This document shows, in pieces, positions 21,060-31,537 of a stretch of DNA of 64,000 nucleotides. The stretch spans positions 386,552,718 through 386,616,717 of the forward strand of contig CM062290.1 of NCBI GenBank assembly GCA_031216915.1, written 5' to 3'. The first letter of the stretch is position 1. Each line of letters opens with the position of its first letter. The position numbers were made by a program, and so were the translations under genes. Under the pieces are notes generated by a model that saw only the letters and a list, made by a program, of their open reading frames with translations, searched no databases and was not told where the DNA came from. The DNA is from Pictodentalium vernedei (taxonomy: Eukaryota; Mollusca; Scaphopoda; Dentaliida; Dentaliidae).

Positions 21060-21365
21060 GAACCCAATAAAGTCCATTTCGGTGATTTGGGTGGTGTTTG
21101 GTGATTTGGAGAGATTGTCGGGTTTATTTGGGTAATTGGGAAGCAACCACGTGCTACCATAGAAACCAAGATGGCGGCCTCCAGTAAACCGAATGGACGA
21201 CGCAAACACGTGTCACAATAACAACACGCACAGCATATGCGCCCTAAGACCACGTATCACTATGAGGATGGCTGGCGTCACAAGATGGCCGTCCACGCGG
21301 GCTACCATGACAACAAAACATGCTGTAACTGGGTCACGTGACTATAACGTCACTTGCGAGGTCCG
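21060..21365 (-). mobile_element. Foldback C arm end with promoter-like cluster
   Basis: Matches 12820-13170 of element A: GGTGATTTGG, AGATTGTCGGGTT, ACCATAGAAACCAAGATGGC, CACGCGGGCTACCATGACAAC and GGGTCACGTGAC. The NRF1-like palindrome is degraded (GCATATGCGC). Confidence 0.7.
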
Positions 21366-21611
21366 GCCAATGGGGCACGATCTCCACATCTACTACTGTC
21401 GTTTGATGTCGAGTGTTTTGACTGTGATAAAGCTTGTAGTGTTTGCAAGGTCTTCTTTTTCCAGACTGTTATTCCAATTAGTCCAAATGCTTTCATGTTT
21501 GATATATAACATCTTTGTTAGGATGGTATAAAACGTCTGTTCAATTCATGCTCCGGGGCTTTATTTAATCGTATCACGGAGCCCTTGGTGAGTAATGGTG
21601 AAGATAAATAG

Positions 21612-21771
21612 AGAGTAATCGCTTGGCTGGACTGGTTACGTGAAATAATTCAAGAGAGGTGAGGGACGTTGTACAAACACGAGTGCGCGAATGCGCACGA
21701 GTGTTTTACAATACTGTCCCTCGCCTCGAATGAATTATTTCACGTAACCGGTCCAGTCAAGCGATTACTCT
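21612..21771. mobile_element. Short foldback MITE
   Basis: A 160 bp near-perfect inverted repeat. The left arm AGAGTAATCGCTTGGCTGGA pairs with the right arm TCCAGTCAAGCGATTACTCT, then GGTTACGTGAAATAATTC and GAGGGAC pair further in, around a loop at GTGCGCGAATGCGCAC. No ORF; target duplication not resolved. Confidence 0.75.
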
Positions 21772-21808
21772 GTTTATTACTTTTCATTTTTAATGATAAT
21801 TGTATTAT

Positions 21809-22032
21809 TTAATTCTTTATTGCGTAATGGCCAAAACCGGCCAGCGCTACTCTCAAATATCGCAATTTTTGGGTCTTTAAAACATAGGTTATGACCTCTC
21901 ATTGGAACGAGCTCATCGAGCTCGTTCCAATGAGGGGTCATAACACGTTTTTGAGACAAAAAAATGAAAAAATTAGTTATTCAGATTTTTTTGGCTAGTG
22001 TCGTTTGCTTTTCATGTTAGGTAAAGGGTTAA
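21809..22032. mobile_element. piggyBac-like palindromic MITE
   Basis: Left end TTAATTCTTTATTGCG (diverged), right end GGTAAAGGGTTAA with TTAA. The central palindrome reads CATTGGAACGAGCTC facing GAGCTCGTTCCAATG: the C-to-T and G-to-A changes relative to the CGTTGG/CCAACG copies occur on both arms. Confidence 0.8.
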
Positions 22033-23154
22033 AAAAAACAATGAAGTCCCCCATGACACCCACGGCAAAGCATCTTCGTTTGCGCGCACGGGTACATGAC
22101 CCAATTGATGATTGCATAATTCACTTGTTAAGTTATCGTTTATGATCAAACCGGGAAATCCCAGTAAATCACACTTTGAGACGTAATAATAATTTTAAAC
22201 TCTCTTCTCGAACTACTGCTCCAAATGTTGGTAAGTTCTATATATGTATCAACTAAGTAAGGATGATTTACATGTTTTTTTCAGGTCAATGCTGTTGGGT
22301 CCACTTAAAGATATTATAAGTTTACAATATGGGTAATGGGGAGGTGGGCATTATTAAACAATTCATCTTCACCCAATTCCCTGTGGGTCACATCGGGGTG
22401 TGTCATGGAGTCCTCGGATTTTAACACGGTGGGTAATGGGGAAAACGTAAATAAAATATTCTCCAAATCCCTGCTCCAAGTGTTTCCAATATTATGATTT
22501 ATAACATCTCTTTAAAGGTTGACTTGTAACTTTGTTCAAATAGAGCTCCTGGTGTCATGGTTGTGATATGATTGGGTGGTGGCAGACATTTTAACACTGG
22601 GAAATGAGCACAGCATTCACAATTCCACTGGTCAGAATAACTTCGCTCTTGGCAAAGTACATCTCAGTAATACAAATTTGTTTAAAAACACTTTGAGATC
22701 AAATTTAGGAAATGTGATGCTGATTACAGAGTAAGGACGAAACTGTTCATCTATTTAATGGTATTTAAGGTCATTTTCGGTATATTCGCCTATCATATGA
22801 CCTCAGCATGGGGTTTACCTATTCTGTCTACTTTAAAAGACTTCCGGCTAGGCGTTGGTTTCGGGTCATATTTTACCAGTAAAGCACAACTTGTTTACAA
22901 CAGTAAACAAGCACTACTCCAGTTCTCGGGGTTCCCACAGTCGTGAAAGTGCTTATAAAATCTTCTCCTCCCAAACTAATGATCCAAATGAATTTTTCAT
23001 TGATATATACCATGTTGTAGGGATGACGATTAGGGTGTCATGGGACACGAGATTTTAAGACCAGGGGTAATAGAAAGAACTATTAACATCTTGCTCTCCG
23101 AAACTGCTGCTCCGAATGCTCCGATGTTTGATATACACATTTTGTAAGAACGGT
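22033..23154. other. Unassigned sequence with MITE-like wording
   Basis: Several passages recur loosely: CTGCTCCAAATGTT / CTGCTCCGAATGCT (22217, 23107) and GGGTAATGGGGA near 22331 and 22431, suggesting an old 100-200 bp tandem repeat. No coding support. Confidence 0.3.
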
Positions 23155-23618
23155 TTAAATGTTTACCTAACACGAATAGCAGATGACACTTGCAAACACA
23201 CTTTTTGAACAGCCAAAACAGTCAAAACAAAGCTTGTGACCCTCACTGGAATAAGCTCGCTCCAGTGAGGGGCATAAGCTATGTTTTCGAGCCAAAAAAG
23301 AAAAAAAAAGAAAATGAATGGTGATTTTTGTGAATAGTGTTGTAAAATGTGGTTAAAAGGTATATCCAAATGATTCATTGAGGTTTAATGACACTACGTG
23401 GGGCATTAAGCAAATCCATAACAGACGTCTTGTCAGTACCAGTTCTTATCAATGAATGACAACAAAGGGAGATAGTCCGCCAGTGAGCGTATCAAAGGAG
23501 ATAATATGTTACCATTATGGATTAACCCAACAGATGCCTGTTTACATACTTGAGGGAGACCCGCAGTACAACACTAGCGCTGGTCGATATTTTGCCGTTG
23601 CGTTGGGTAAAGGGTTAA
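23155..23618. mobile_element. Degenerate piggyBac-like MITE, probably split by an insertion
   Basis: Left end TTAAATGTTTACCTAACACG (23155), palindrome ACTGGAATAAGCTCGCTCCAGTG (23248 onward), then decay near 23345. A right end CGTTGGGTAAAGGGTTAA lies at 23601-23618, preceded by AGCGCTGGTC. The simplest reading is one MITE with about 225 bp inserted; two partial copies is the alternative. Confidence 0.6.
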
Positions 23619-23882
23619 ATATATATATATAAATAAGGTGTTTCTGTGGGGGTGCATTGAATTGGCTTTTTTGCTCTCTACCTTCAGCAGCACGCGTGGA
23701 TTATTCGTCCAACTAGTGCACAGACTGACAGTCTACAGCTGTATCCAGGGGTCACGAGGGATCAACCAACTCACGTCGTTCTGGCGCGACAAAGTCTTCA
23801 CCTGATAGTAACTACTGGGCGTTTTACTTGAATTGTGATTTAATTTACAAGTAATGTATACTATAGGGGCCTATGTTATCGG

Positions 23883-24133
23883 TTAACCCTTTACCTAACA
23901 TGAAAAGCAGACGACACTTCCAAAAAAAATTCTTGAATAACTAATTTTTTTCATTTTTTGTCTCAAAAACATAGGTTATGACCCCTCGTTGGAACGAGCT
24001 CGACGAGCTCGTTCCAACGAGGGGTCATAACCTATGTTTTTGAGACAAAAAATGAAAATATTTTGAAAATTAATTGGCGATTTTTGAGAAAATCGCTGGC
24101 CGGTTTTGGCCGTTACGTTGGGTAAAGGGTTAA
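23883..24133. mobile_element. piggyBac-like palindromic MITE, best-preserved copy
   Basis: 251 bp from TTAACCCTTTACCTAACATG to CGTTGGGTAAAGGGTTAA; both ends are TTAA, the piggyBac target duplication, followed by CCC/GGG. A perfect palindrome with arms of about 55 bp (roughly 23949-24002 and 24004-24057) centres on A24003 and reads CCTCGTTGGAACGAGCTCG. No coding content; transposition would need a piggyBac transposase from elsewhere. Confidence 0.9.
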
Positions 24134-24934
24134 TTATGGTTTCCTAAAAAAACAACATTCACAGTTGTATTTCTTTCAAATTTGGGAATTCGGGCTTTAT
24201 TATTATGTTTTATTTTAAAATTAGCTTACCATGGAATGCCATAGCAATCCAGTTTCTTTAGCAGAATATTATGGTCAAATGGCAGGTAAAAATATGGAAA
24301 TAAGAACACAACACTGCCTGGGATAAGCGACACAGAGGCCTATCTGTTTTATGGAGACAAAATTTGTTCAACTGTTTTGATAGGTATTTATGTAGATAAC
24401 TTTTGTATTCATACCACTGTTTGGGAATTTTGCATGTGAATATTTATTATGTTCCAGGTAAAGAAAAATCACATATAGGCCTTATTATTATTATGGGTTT
24501 TTAAAATTCACAACTGAAATCCTCATTTATTTAAAGTATCTTTTGTTAAACTAATTTCTTCTCAAACCTTTCAGCTTATCTGTTGTCTTTTTCTGAAAGA
24601 AATCTGTTCCCAGGTTGAAATTTTATTTATTTATTGAACAATCTATAGTAGTATGCCACAAACCAAGCATAATGGCAACTTTAGCCACTACTGTCGAGTT
24701 GCCAGTGAACAGACGAGATGACTCGGGATCACGTTGAACAATCATTTCTCCACTTCCTCGCGCCGGGACATTGAGCAGTGCTTAATTACTGGGGATAACC
24801 AAGCACCGCTTCAGTGATAAAAAAATACTTGGAGTGAAAGTCATCTAAAGTGGGCTCAACTAGACTTTATACTAAGGCTAAGGTCATGATATATCCCGGG
24901 GTGTTGAAAGTGACCACAGACACCAATAAATAAT
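24134..24934. other. Unassigned AT-rich sequence, possible SINE tail at its end
   Basis: No gene. The final part GACCACAGACACCAATAAAT (about 24912-24931) resembles the 3' tail of the SINE family and abuts the tandem-word element. Confidence 0.3.
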
Positions 24935-25097
24935 CGAATACACCTAAACCGTCCTCTGGCCGAACCGTCCTCTAGCAATTTGACCCAAACCGTCCTCCAA
25001 TCTAACCCGAACCGTCCTCCACAGCGACCGAACCGTCCTCTGAGCAATTTGACCCAAACCGTCCTTCAGGGAAAGAGCGAATGAGAGAGAGGAGTGG

Positions 25098-25453
25098 TAG
25101 AATAATAACATAAAACTGGTTGTTTATTTATTGATTTTATTATTTTTTTTCTTTTTCAACTACGTTTCAAAGGTTTTTTTTTTTACAAAACATAATAATG
25201 ATCATCCAGGGCCATAGTTCCATCGCTGATCTTAAGAGCCTAACTGTTGGCGTCTTTATGTTTTTGTCCAGTAAGTAGAATAATAACATAAAAATGGTTG
25301 TTTATTTATTGATTTTATTATTTTTTTTTCTTTTTCAACTACGTTTCAAAGGGTTTTTTTTTACAAAGCATAATAATGATCATCCAGAGCCATAGTTCCA
25401 TCGCTGATCTTAAGAGCCTTACTGTTGGCGTCTTTATGTTTTTGTCCAGTAAG
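25098..25453. repeat. 177 bp direct tandem duplication
   Basis: Two adjacent copies (25098-25274 and 25275-25453), each from GTAGAATAATAACATAAAA to GTTTTTGTCCAGTAAG, almost identical. The duplication includes the 3' border of the Jockey-like fragment. Confidence 0.92.
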
Positions 25454-25975
25454 GGTTTTAAAAGTATCCCAATACTTTTTAGGCTCCCTGAGTCCATTTA
25501 GATGTTCCGTTGCTTTTTCCCATCTCACGCGATTGTCGTTTGATATTGCTTTTTATACTTCGCCGTGGAGGCGATTATACACGGCTTTTAGTTCAACCTT
25601 TTTAGTTGGAAGTTTTTCTGATTTGTATGCACGGAAGGCCTTTCTTTTTTGTTTTATTATTTGGAGTGCGGTTTCAGTTATTCTCTTGGCACGCGGTTTA
25701 ACCGTCTGTTTGGGACAAATCTCATCAAGAGTGTTGTTAATGACTCTACTGAGATTGGTACATGCTTGCTCGAGCCCGCAGGTATTCATTGGGTCGTTTT
25801 TGTTTATTTTAACCTGAATTATTTTTCTGAAGAGGTCCCAGTCAATTATGGATAGATTCCTCCTACTCATTGTGGGGTATCTTGTGGGTCCGCTGCAACC
25901 GTGTACTGTAGCATGAACAGGCAGGTGGTCTGTTAAATTGCAATCATTCAGGAACGAAACACTAATTGGGCAGAG
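25120..25975 (-). pseudogene. Internal Jockey-like LINE ORF2 fragment
   Basis: Minus-strand piece from the endonuclease C-terminus (LTDHLPVHATV) through MSRRNLSIIDWDLFRKIIQ and TLDEICPKQTVKPRAKRI to YNRLHGEV and YWDTFKTLTGQK. It parallels 5700-6220 of the plus-strand copy (SDHLPAHASL, TLNEICSKEEVRPWR, YNRLHGEV, FWDSFKIVTGQK), so it is the same LINE group but a distinct sequence. Both the LINE 5' and 3' parts are missing, which is unusual for retrotransposition and fits capture by the surrounding DNA element. Confidence 0.82.
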
Positions 25976-26506
25976 CTATCATTGTCTTCCAAAAGAAGAC
26001 ACTGCCTAAAAACAACAACACCGGTACAATCTTTGTAATTACTATAATTAGTAATAATTAAAATAACAAACAGTGAGTGACCATTGATTAACTGAACTCA
26101 ACTTGTGTTTTCACAATCAAAAAACAAAGAACTTCTACTAAAATATAATCAAATGTAAAATAAAAAAACATGTTCTCACAATAATAGTTTCAAAGTTTAT
26201 TCAACAAGTTAAAAAAAATTATAGAAACATTCAATTTTTTTTTCATTTTCTACTTATTTTCACTAGAGGACGGTTTGGGTGTATTAGCGGACGGTTTGGG
26301 TCAAAATGTAGCGGACGGTTTAGGTCAAATTGCAGAGGACGGTTTGGCTAGAGGACGGTTTGGGTGTAATTCTAAATAATGGGCTACTTTTGTGTCCATA
26401 TGTGAGACAGAACTCAAGACCAAAACCCGGAACTTAATCACACATTAACAGTCTGCCTCTTTTTTACCTAACCGTTATGGAATCAGTAATTACCGTTATG
26501 GAATCA

Positions 26507-26507
26507 T

Positions 26508-26551
<44 letters not shown>
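26507..26551. repeat. (TAA)n microsatellite at LINE 3' end
   Basis: About 15 ATA/TAA triplets. On the minus strand this is the (TTA)n tail that closes the L2-like LINE starting at 26552. Confidence 0.9.
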
Positions 26552-26554
<3 letters not shown>

Positions 26555-27283
26555 GGAAATTTTATAAAGCGTAAAATCACAAAGTGCTCTAAAACGCTGT
26601 ACAGTTAAATAAACAATGAGCTCGTGACTATCAAGGCAATATACAGACTGAGAAAGGTGTGAAGGACAGCAGGTTACATACTGTCAAAAGCCTCTCTGAA
26701 AAGATGTGATTTCAATTTTTTTTGAATTGGTTGAGATCTTTCGATGCCTGAACTGGTAAATTATTCCAAAGTGCAGGTCCAGAGAAAGAGAAAGCTCTGT
26801 TATTCACAAAAGTGGACCTAGAGAAGGGCATCTGAAGCTTGATTTGTCAAGGGGAGCGCAAGTTCCTTTCGGGTTTTTTTTTAATTGCCGGAAGGTCTTG
26901 TAAGTACTTAGGTGCCGAGCCATGAATGCATTTAAACACCAAAACCAAAATTTTTAAAATAATCCGCTGTCGTACAGGGAGCCAGTGCAATTTTTTTAGT
27001 AGTGGTGTTAAATGATCATAGCGTTTAGAGCCTGCGATAATACGTGCAGCTGTATTTTGAATATTCTGTAGTTTTGAAATATATGACTGTGGTAACCCAA
27101 TAAGAGGTGAGTTGGAAAAATCCAAGTGGGATGAAATAAAAGCATGAACTACAGTTTCCAATGACTTAGTGGAGAGTTAACGATGAAGATAGCTCAGTTT
27201 CCTAATCTGCATGGAACAGCGCTTGCAAATAGTATTGACATTTTCCTCCATTGATAGATGAGAGTCAAATATCACACCAATGT
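26552..27283 (-). pseudogene. L2-like LINE, RT C-terminus and 3' end
   Basis: Minus strand: IGVIFDSHLSMEENV, then after a stop LSTKSLETVVHAFISSHLDF, GLPQSYISKLQNIQNTAARI and LLKKLHWLPVRQRI, the standard C-terminal region of CR1/L2-group RTs. The 3' UTR and (TTA)n tail follow. The upstream part of the same reading continues at 34501, so a 7.2 kb insertion splits this LINE. Confidence 0.85.
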
Positions 27284-28051
27284 CGGCGTAAGGCTGCCAA
27301 GGTTGCTAGGCGGTGTTTAGAAAACAGGTTTAGTGTTTTAGACTCTGATACCCCTGGGGACGAGAGTGAGGGGGGAAGTGTGGGGGGTGAGATGGTTGTT
27401 GATGATGATAGGCCAGTCGGGGTAAGGAGGGCGGTCAAGAGAAAGAGGGGGCCAGGAGCTTGCAAAACGAGAGGAGGTGCAGATGATATAGGAACTGGGG
27501 CCAGAAGAAGAAAATTAGTTGTAGCGGGGAGCAGCATTGTACGTGGGATTGACAATGTAGTTTGTGGTCCTGATAGTTCCAATCGAACAGTCTTGTGCTT
27601 TCCGGGGGCGAAGGTGGAGGATCTCAGGGACCGGGTAGATGGCATTGTGGCAGGGTCAGGACCGGAACCGGTAGTGGTGGTCCATGTGGGGACCAACAAT
27701 ATCAAGGAGAGAAGGTCAGTAAGTTTGGTGGAGTCGTATAGAGGCTTAGTCGGCAAACTGCTAAGTAGGAATGCAAGGGTAGTCGTATCCGGGGTCCTTC
27801 CTGTCCTTGGAGGTGGGGACGAACGGAACTCAAGGATTTTGGCGCTAAATGAAGAGTTAGAGAACTACTGTGTTGATCTGGGAATTCCCTTTATCGACCA
27901 TTGGGACACGTTTTGGGACAATGGAAGCATGTACGGGCGTGACGGGCTGCATCTTAGCAGGGCGGGGAAACGGGTATTATGGGATAAAATTCTACGGGTA
28001 GCAGAGCCTTTTTTGGAGCGGAGCGGGGTGGGAGGTCAGAGGCAAGTATAA
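27284..28051 (+). CDS. CR1-like LINE ORF1 with SGNH/GDSL esterase domain (5' truncated)
   Basis: ORF1 of a CR1-group LINE. An open frame can be read back to 27251, but 27251-27283 belong to the L2-like flank, so the true N-terminus is lost. After a basic linker (VRRAVKRKRGPG) comes an SGNH hydrolase fold: block I AGSSIVRGID (27524), block III HVGTNNIKE (about 27683), block V DGLHLSRAG (27941). Catalytic Ser, Gly, Asn and Asp-x-x-His are all visible. Such esterase domains occur in ORF1 of CR1/L2-type LINEs; their exact role is unsettled. The frame is otherwise intact to its stop at 28051. Confidence 0.85.
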   Translation, partial: RRKAAKVARRCLENRFSVLDSDTPGDESEGGSVGGEMVVDDDRPVGVRRAVKRKRGPGACKTRGGADDIGTGARRRKLVVAGSSIVRGIDNVVCGPDSSNRTVLCFPGAKVEDLRDRVDGIVAGSGPEPVVVVHVGTNNIKERRSVSLVESYRGLVGKLLSRNARVVVSGVLPVLGGGDERNSRILALNEELENYCVDLGIPFIDHWDTFWDNGSMYGRDGLHLSRAGKRVLWDKILRVAEPFLERSGVGGQRQV

Positions 28052-28056
28052 CGAGA

Positions 28057-28294
28057 GTGGACATAGGTGGGGTGAACAAGAGTGAGGGGGACAGAATAAG
28101 TTTACCAAGACTAGCACCAGAAAACAATGGGCCCAGTAGGCGGAAGCCAATGAACCTCGGTACCCTGAAAGTGGGTTATAGCAACATCCAGGGTCTCCAC
28201 CGGAAAGTAAGTGAAATTGCTACATTGATCGAGGCAGAGGAGTTTGATGTCATGGGCTTAAGCGAGACGTGGGTAAGACACGAGGAACGGGTAG
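28057..28294 (+). pseudogene. CR1-like LINE ORF2, endonuclease N-terminus
   Basis: The ATG at 28057 lies just after the ORF1 stop. LKVGYSNIQGLHRKVSEIAT and EEFDVMGLSETW are the opening motifs of the APE endonuclease (catalytic N in YSNIQG, E in LSETW). The frame is cut at 28294 by the DNA element at 28295. Beyond that element the protein resumes only at the late endonuclease, so the middle of the domain is absent. Confidence 0.85.
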
Positions 28295-28970
28295 GGGTGC
28301 TGGTCAAAACGTCCCCAAACCAAAACGTCCCCACCAAAACGTCCCCAAATTCTGGTCAAAACGTCCCCAACTTTTGGTCAAAACGTCCCCAACCTGTGGT
28401 CAAAACGTCCCCAAATATTTTTTCCCAAAACTATTACCTATTTGAACTATATTTACCCCCAAACCCTCAAGTGTTTCGATTGTTGTCATATTTTCGTCAT
28501 TTTTCGTTAGTTACCATAAGTAAAATCCTGTCCCTAACTTGATAAAACCCGCAGAAAATTAGGACACGTTTTGGCCAAAATGTCCCCAACACTTGGTCAA
28601 AACGTCCCCAACACTTGGTCAAAACGTCCCCAACTCTTGGTCAAAACGTCCCCAATTCTTGGTCAAAACGTCCCCAAATCTTGGCTACAAAAACAGGCCA
28701 CATGACTGCCTTTCTTTATCACGGAAATAAAGACTTAACACAAAACGATTGTTTTCCAAAATATTCCTTTATTGTGAATTACCCAAGTAACAGGAACAAT
28801 ATCGACAAAATTATATAGAGGTATACATCTTTTATAAAAAACAAATATTTTACACACGCATTTACAACAAAAGAGATTTATAGCACACTTTTGCACACAG
28901 ATGGAGTGAGGCATGGTATGTGTTAGAGATGGGGGGTTAACCTCCAACATCTAGTGTGTGTGTATGGGGT

Positions 28971-28984
28971 GGGGGGGGGGGGGG
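28971..28984. repeat. Poly(G) 14-mer
   Basis: Uninterrupted G run inside tandem-word element 2. Confidence 0.9.
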
Positions 28985-29037
28985 TCTTGTCGTACCCACA
29001 ATACACAATGACGTACTACTGTAGCATTTATATAGAG

Positions 29038-29130
29038 CGAGTCAGTAGACCAATAATATTAGCTACAAAGTTTAAAAAAGTTACTCAAAAGTCGAGTATT
29101 TGCAGTTAATATTATTGGACTACTGACTCG
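29038..29130. mobile_element. 93 bp inverted-repeat MITE
   Basis: Ends CGAGTCAGTAGACCAATAAT and ATTATTGGACTACTGACTCG are inverse copies apart from one base. Interior AT-rich; no target duplication identified. Confidence 0.65.
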
Positions 29131-30409
29131 AGACGGAGACGAACGAACGATGAGGAATTGGGTGATTCTGAGTAATTTTCAGCCTTGAGTGTAACAACGT
29201 GTAATTCCCGCAATTTATTACTCCTGACGAAGACCACATAATTTTTTCATCTCATTATTTTACCTTTGACCCGTAATTACGTCTAAATAATGTGTTTTAA
29301 CTTAAACATCAGGAGATAAAACTGTCTTTCTATCACTGAGAATACCTCTGCCTACCAGTGTCACGCACTGGTATTTTCAATGGTAAAACAACAAGACAAC
29401 ATAATGTTTTTCACACATCTCATTATTTTACTTTTGAATCGTCATTACTTATTGTTGACGTCGGTTTTTCTTTGATCTTGTCATTTTCGGATACTAATTA
29501 GCACATTTTCCTGTCAATCGGGCAAATACTATTTTTTTATATGATATGGAAATTTTAAAAACGCATTTCGCTTCGAACATATTCAGTAAATATAGGTGCG
29601 ATTTCGTCCTTGAATTTTAACAATCGAACTATTATCGACAAAGTTACACCAAAAATGGTAATAATTTAAAAAGTATGTCCCAATAATGTGTAAAAATAGA
29701 ATGACAGCCAGTCTTTTAATCTGGGGATAATTTGAAGCATTTCATACGAGCAAAAGAAAGATTTCAAGTGCCAAAGGGACGGTTGTGTATTGTTTGGCCG
29801 TTAAAATGTCCTAGTCCAAACTTGGACGCAAAAGTCTGTAATATAATTTTTGGGTTTTTTAAATAAACATTTGAATAAATACTTAACAGCCCTTTTAAGG
29901 GCTTGAGGGTGTATGTCTGTGAGAGGGTGTGGTTTTTTGCTTTTGTTTCCTCCAATCACCCCGTTATCTGTTCCCCCTGAAGGCAGACCAGATGGCCATT
30001 ACTCAGCATCCACTCTCCCTTATAGGCTGATGGATGACTCCCAGCTTTCAAAAACACACATTGGTGGATTTTTTCCTTTTTGTAACCGTTAAGGATAATG
30101 TGTTGGGGCTGCTCCCAAACCAGCGACTGATTGGGTTTCTTTTTCTTTTTTCTAAAATAACCACCAAACTGCGGTTTTAGTATTACCATAAATTTGCCCA
30201 CTTCTCTCTTAGCAAACACGGAGCAGAACTCTTGTAATTATGCAAATTCCTCGCCATTTTCCAGCTTGAGGTTCTCGGGGATCTCAACCCACTACCCTAC
30301 TGCAAGTCGCACACTCAAACTTAATAAGATTATTGGCTCTCGCTCCCGACTCTCGTGGATTTATAAGCAAATAAAGCTATAAAGCAAATAAAGTTATTAG
30401 GATCGCAAG

Positions 30410-30465
30410 GGATTTCAATCCCACATCTTCCCTGTGCGTCTTCGGCGTGCAGAAACTTTTCATTC
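30410..30465 (-). repeat. Diverged hairpin-leader copy, inverted
   Basis: Reads CCCTGTGCGTCTTCGGCGTGCAGAAAC, the reverse complement of the leader block of the 7.7-18 kb cassettes, with mismatches. Confidence 0.4.
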
Positions 30466-30608
30466 ATTCAAGTACAGTACTGTATCTTTTTAACAAGCTG
30501 ACTTCACTTCACAGATAATTGGATGTGTCAGATCTTAATACGATTACACTGCTGCAATCAGCAGCTGCTGTCAAAGCTGGTGTTTATTTTTACATGAGTG
30601 GATCCAAT

Positions 30609-30630
30609 GGGGGGGGGGGGGGGGGGGGGG
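30609..30630. repeat. Poly(G) 22-mer
   Basis: Uninterrupted G run 29 bp before the TTAA MITE. Confidence 0.92.
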
Positions 30631-30658
30631 CACCTCCACTATTTTTGCCTGAGTTATG

Positions 30659-30905
30659 TTAACCCTTTACCCAACGAATCGCCCGCATCCGCCCGCGTAA
30701 TATGCAAATTCAGCAGTTGAAAAAATATTATTTTTCAAAAAATCCAACAAAACCATATCATGTGACTCCTCGTTGGAACGAGCTCGTCGAGCTCGTTCCA
30801 ACGAGGGGTCACATGATATGGTTTTGTTGAATTTTTTGAAAAATATGAAAAAATGATATTTAAAATTATAAATTTTGATGACGTCTGCGTTGGGTAAAGG
30901 GTTAA
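30659..30905. mobile_element. piggyBac-like palindromic MITE, subfamily II
   Basis: TTAACCCTTTACCCAACG to CGTTGGGTAAAGGGTTAA with TTAA at both ends. The central palindrome keeps CCTCGTTGGAACGAGCTCG, but its outer arms read ACAAAACCATATCATGTGAC instead of the AAACATAGGTTATGAC of subfamily I. It is nested in tandem-word element 2. Confidence 0.9.
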
Positions 30906-31537
30906 AACACTACTCGAATGATGATGTGAACCATTAGCGCCCCCTCAAAATATCCAAGTTCTGCCCATGTTTTGGGGTGTTTTTCTATTTATCTGAGATC
31001 GAAATAAAAGTGGATGGAGAGGGAGGATCAATCCAATCCATTATTCATTGTCATAAGATGAGGCTTGGCTGTTTTCATAAAATAGTTGATGGTTTGAGGG
31101 AATATTGTATTGGGAACGTTTTGACCAAGAGTTGGGGACGATTGACCAAGACGAGTTGGGGACGTTTTGACCAATGTCACAGGTCTCGCTTTCTCATGCT
31201 CCTCCTAACCCCTGTGAGTGTTAGATTATCCGATGGACAGTTCCCCCACTCTCTCACCTTTCCACACGCTTCTCTTTTGTAAAATCTGGTAGAATAGTCA
31301 AAATAGTTGATGGTTTGAGAAGAAATTACATTGGGGACGTCTTGACCAACGCTTGGGGACGTTTTGACCAACCTTTGGGAACGCTTTGACCAACACTTGG
31401 GGACGTTTTGACCAGCACTTGGGGACGTATTGACCAATGCTTGGGGACGTTTTGACCAACGCTTGGGGACGTTTTGACCAATTTATTTTTGGGGACGTTT
31501 TGGTTTGGGGACGTTTTGACCAGCACCCAACGGGTAG

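Larger units (their letters stand above)
24935..26372. mobile_element. Tandem-word DNA element 1 (Mutator-like), GGACGGTTTGGGT ends
   Basis: 1438 bp with inverted word arrays: left 24940-25070 has five copies of ACCCAAACCGTCCTCT-like words, right 26265-26370 has five inverted ones. The termini GAATACACC and GAATTACACC match. A candidate 8 bp duplication TAAATAAT lies at 24927-24934 and 26373-26380, though this is low-complexity. No transposase is seen; it holds a LINE piece and a 177 bp tandem duplication. Long inverted ends with 8 bp duplications fit a non-autonomous Mutator-like element. Confidence 0.7.
28295..31528. mobile_element. Tandem-word DNA element 2 (Mutator-like), GGTCAAAACGTCCCC ends
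   Basis: 3234 bp between perfect 9 bp duplications AACGGGTAG (28286-28294 and 31529-31537), inside the CR1-like endonuclease. Termini: GGGTGCTGGTCAAAACGTCC and its inverse GGACGTTTTGACCAGCACCC. Each end has many spaced copies of TTGGTCAAAACGTCCCCAA (28301-28415, 28565-28685; inverted 31115-31520). No transposase: the interior has only short frames. It carries a TTAA MITE, a 93 bp MITE and two G runs. Long duplication and GGG...CCC ends fit a Mutator-like non-autonomous element. Confidence 0.85.

Noticed and set aside
27251-27283. N-terminal MIDESQISHQC of the esterase ORF
   Set aside because: This stretch belongs to the L2-like LINE flank; the apparent start is a chance non-ATG codon in frame with a 5'-truncated LINE.
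28301-28685. Regularly repeated AACGTCCCC words resembling a CRISPR array (also 31115-31520)
   Set aside because: Eukaryotic context, irregular spacing, words inverted at the two ends of one element, and target duplications show a transposon end.
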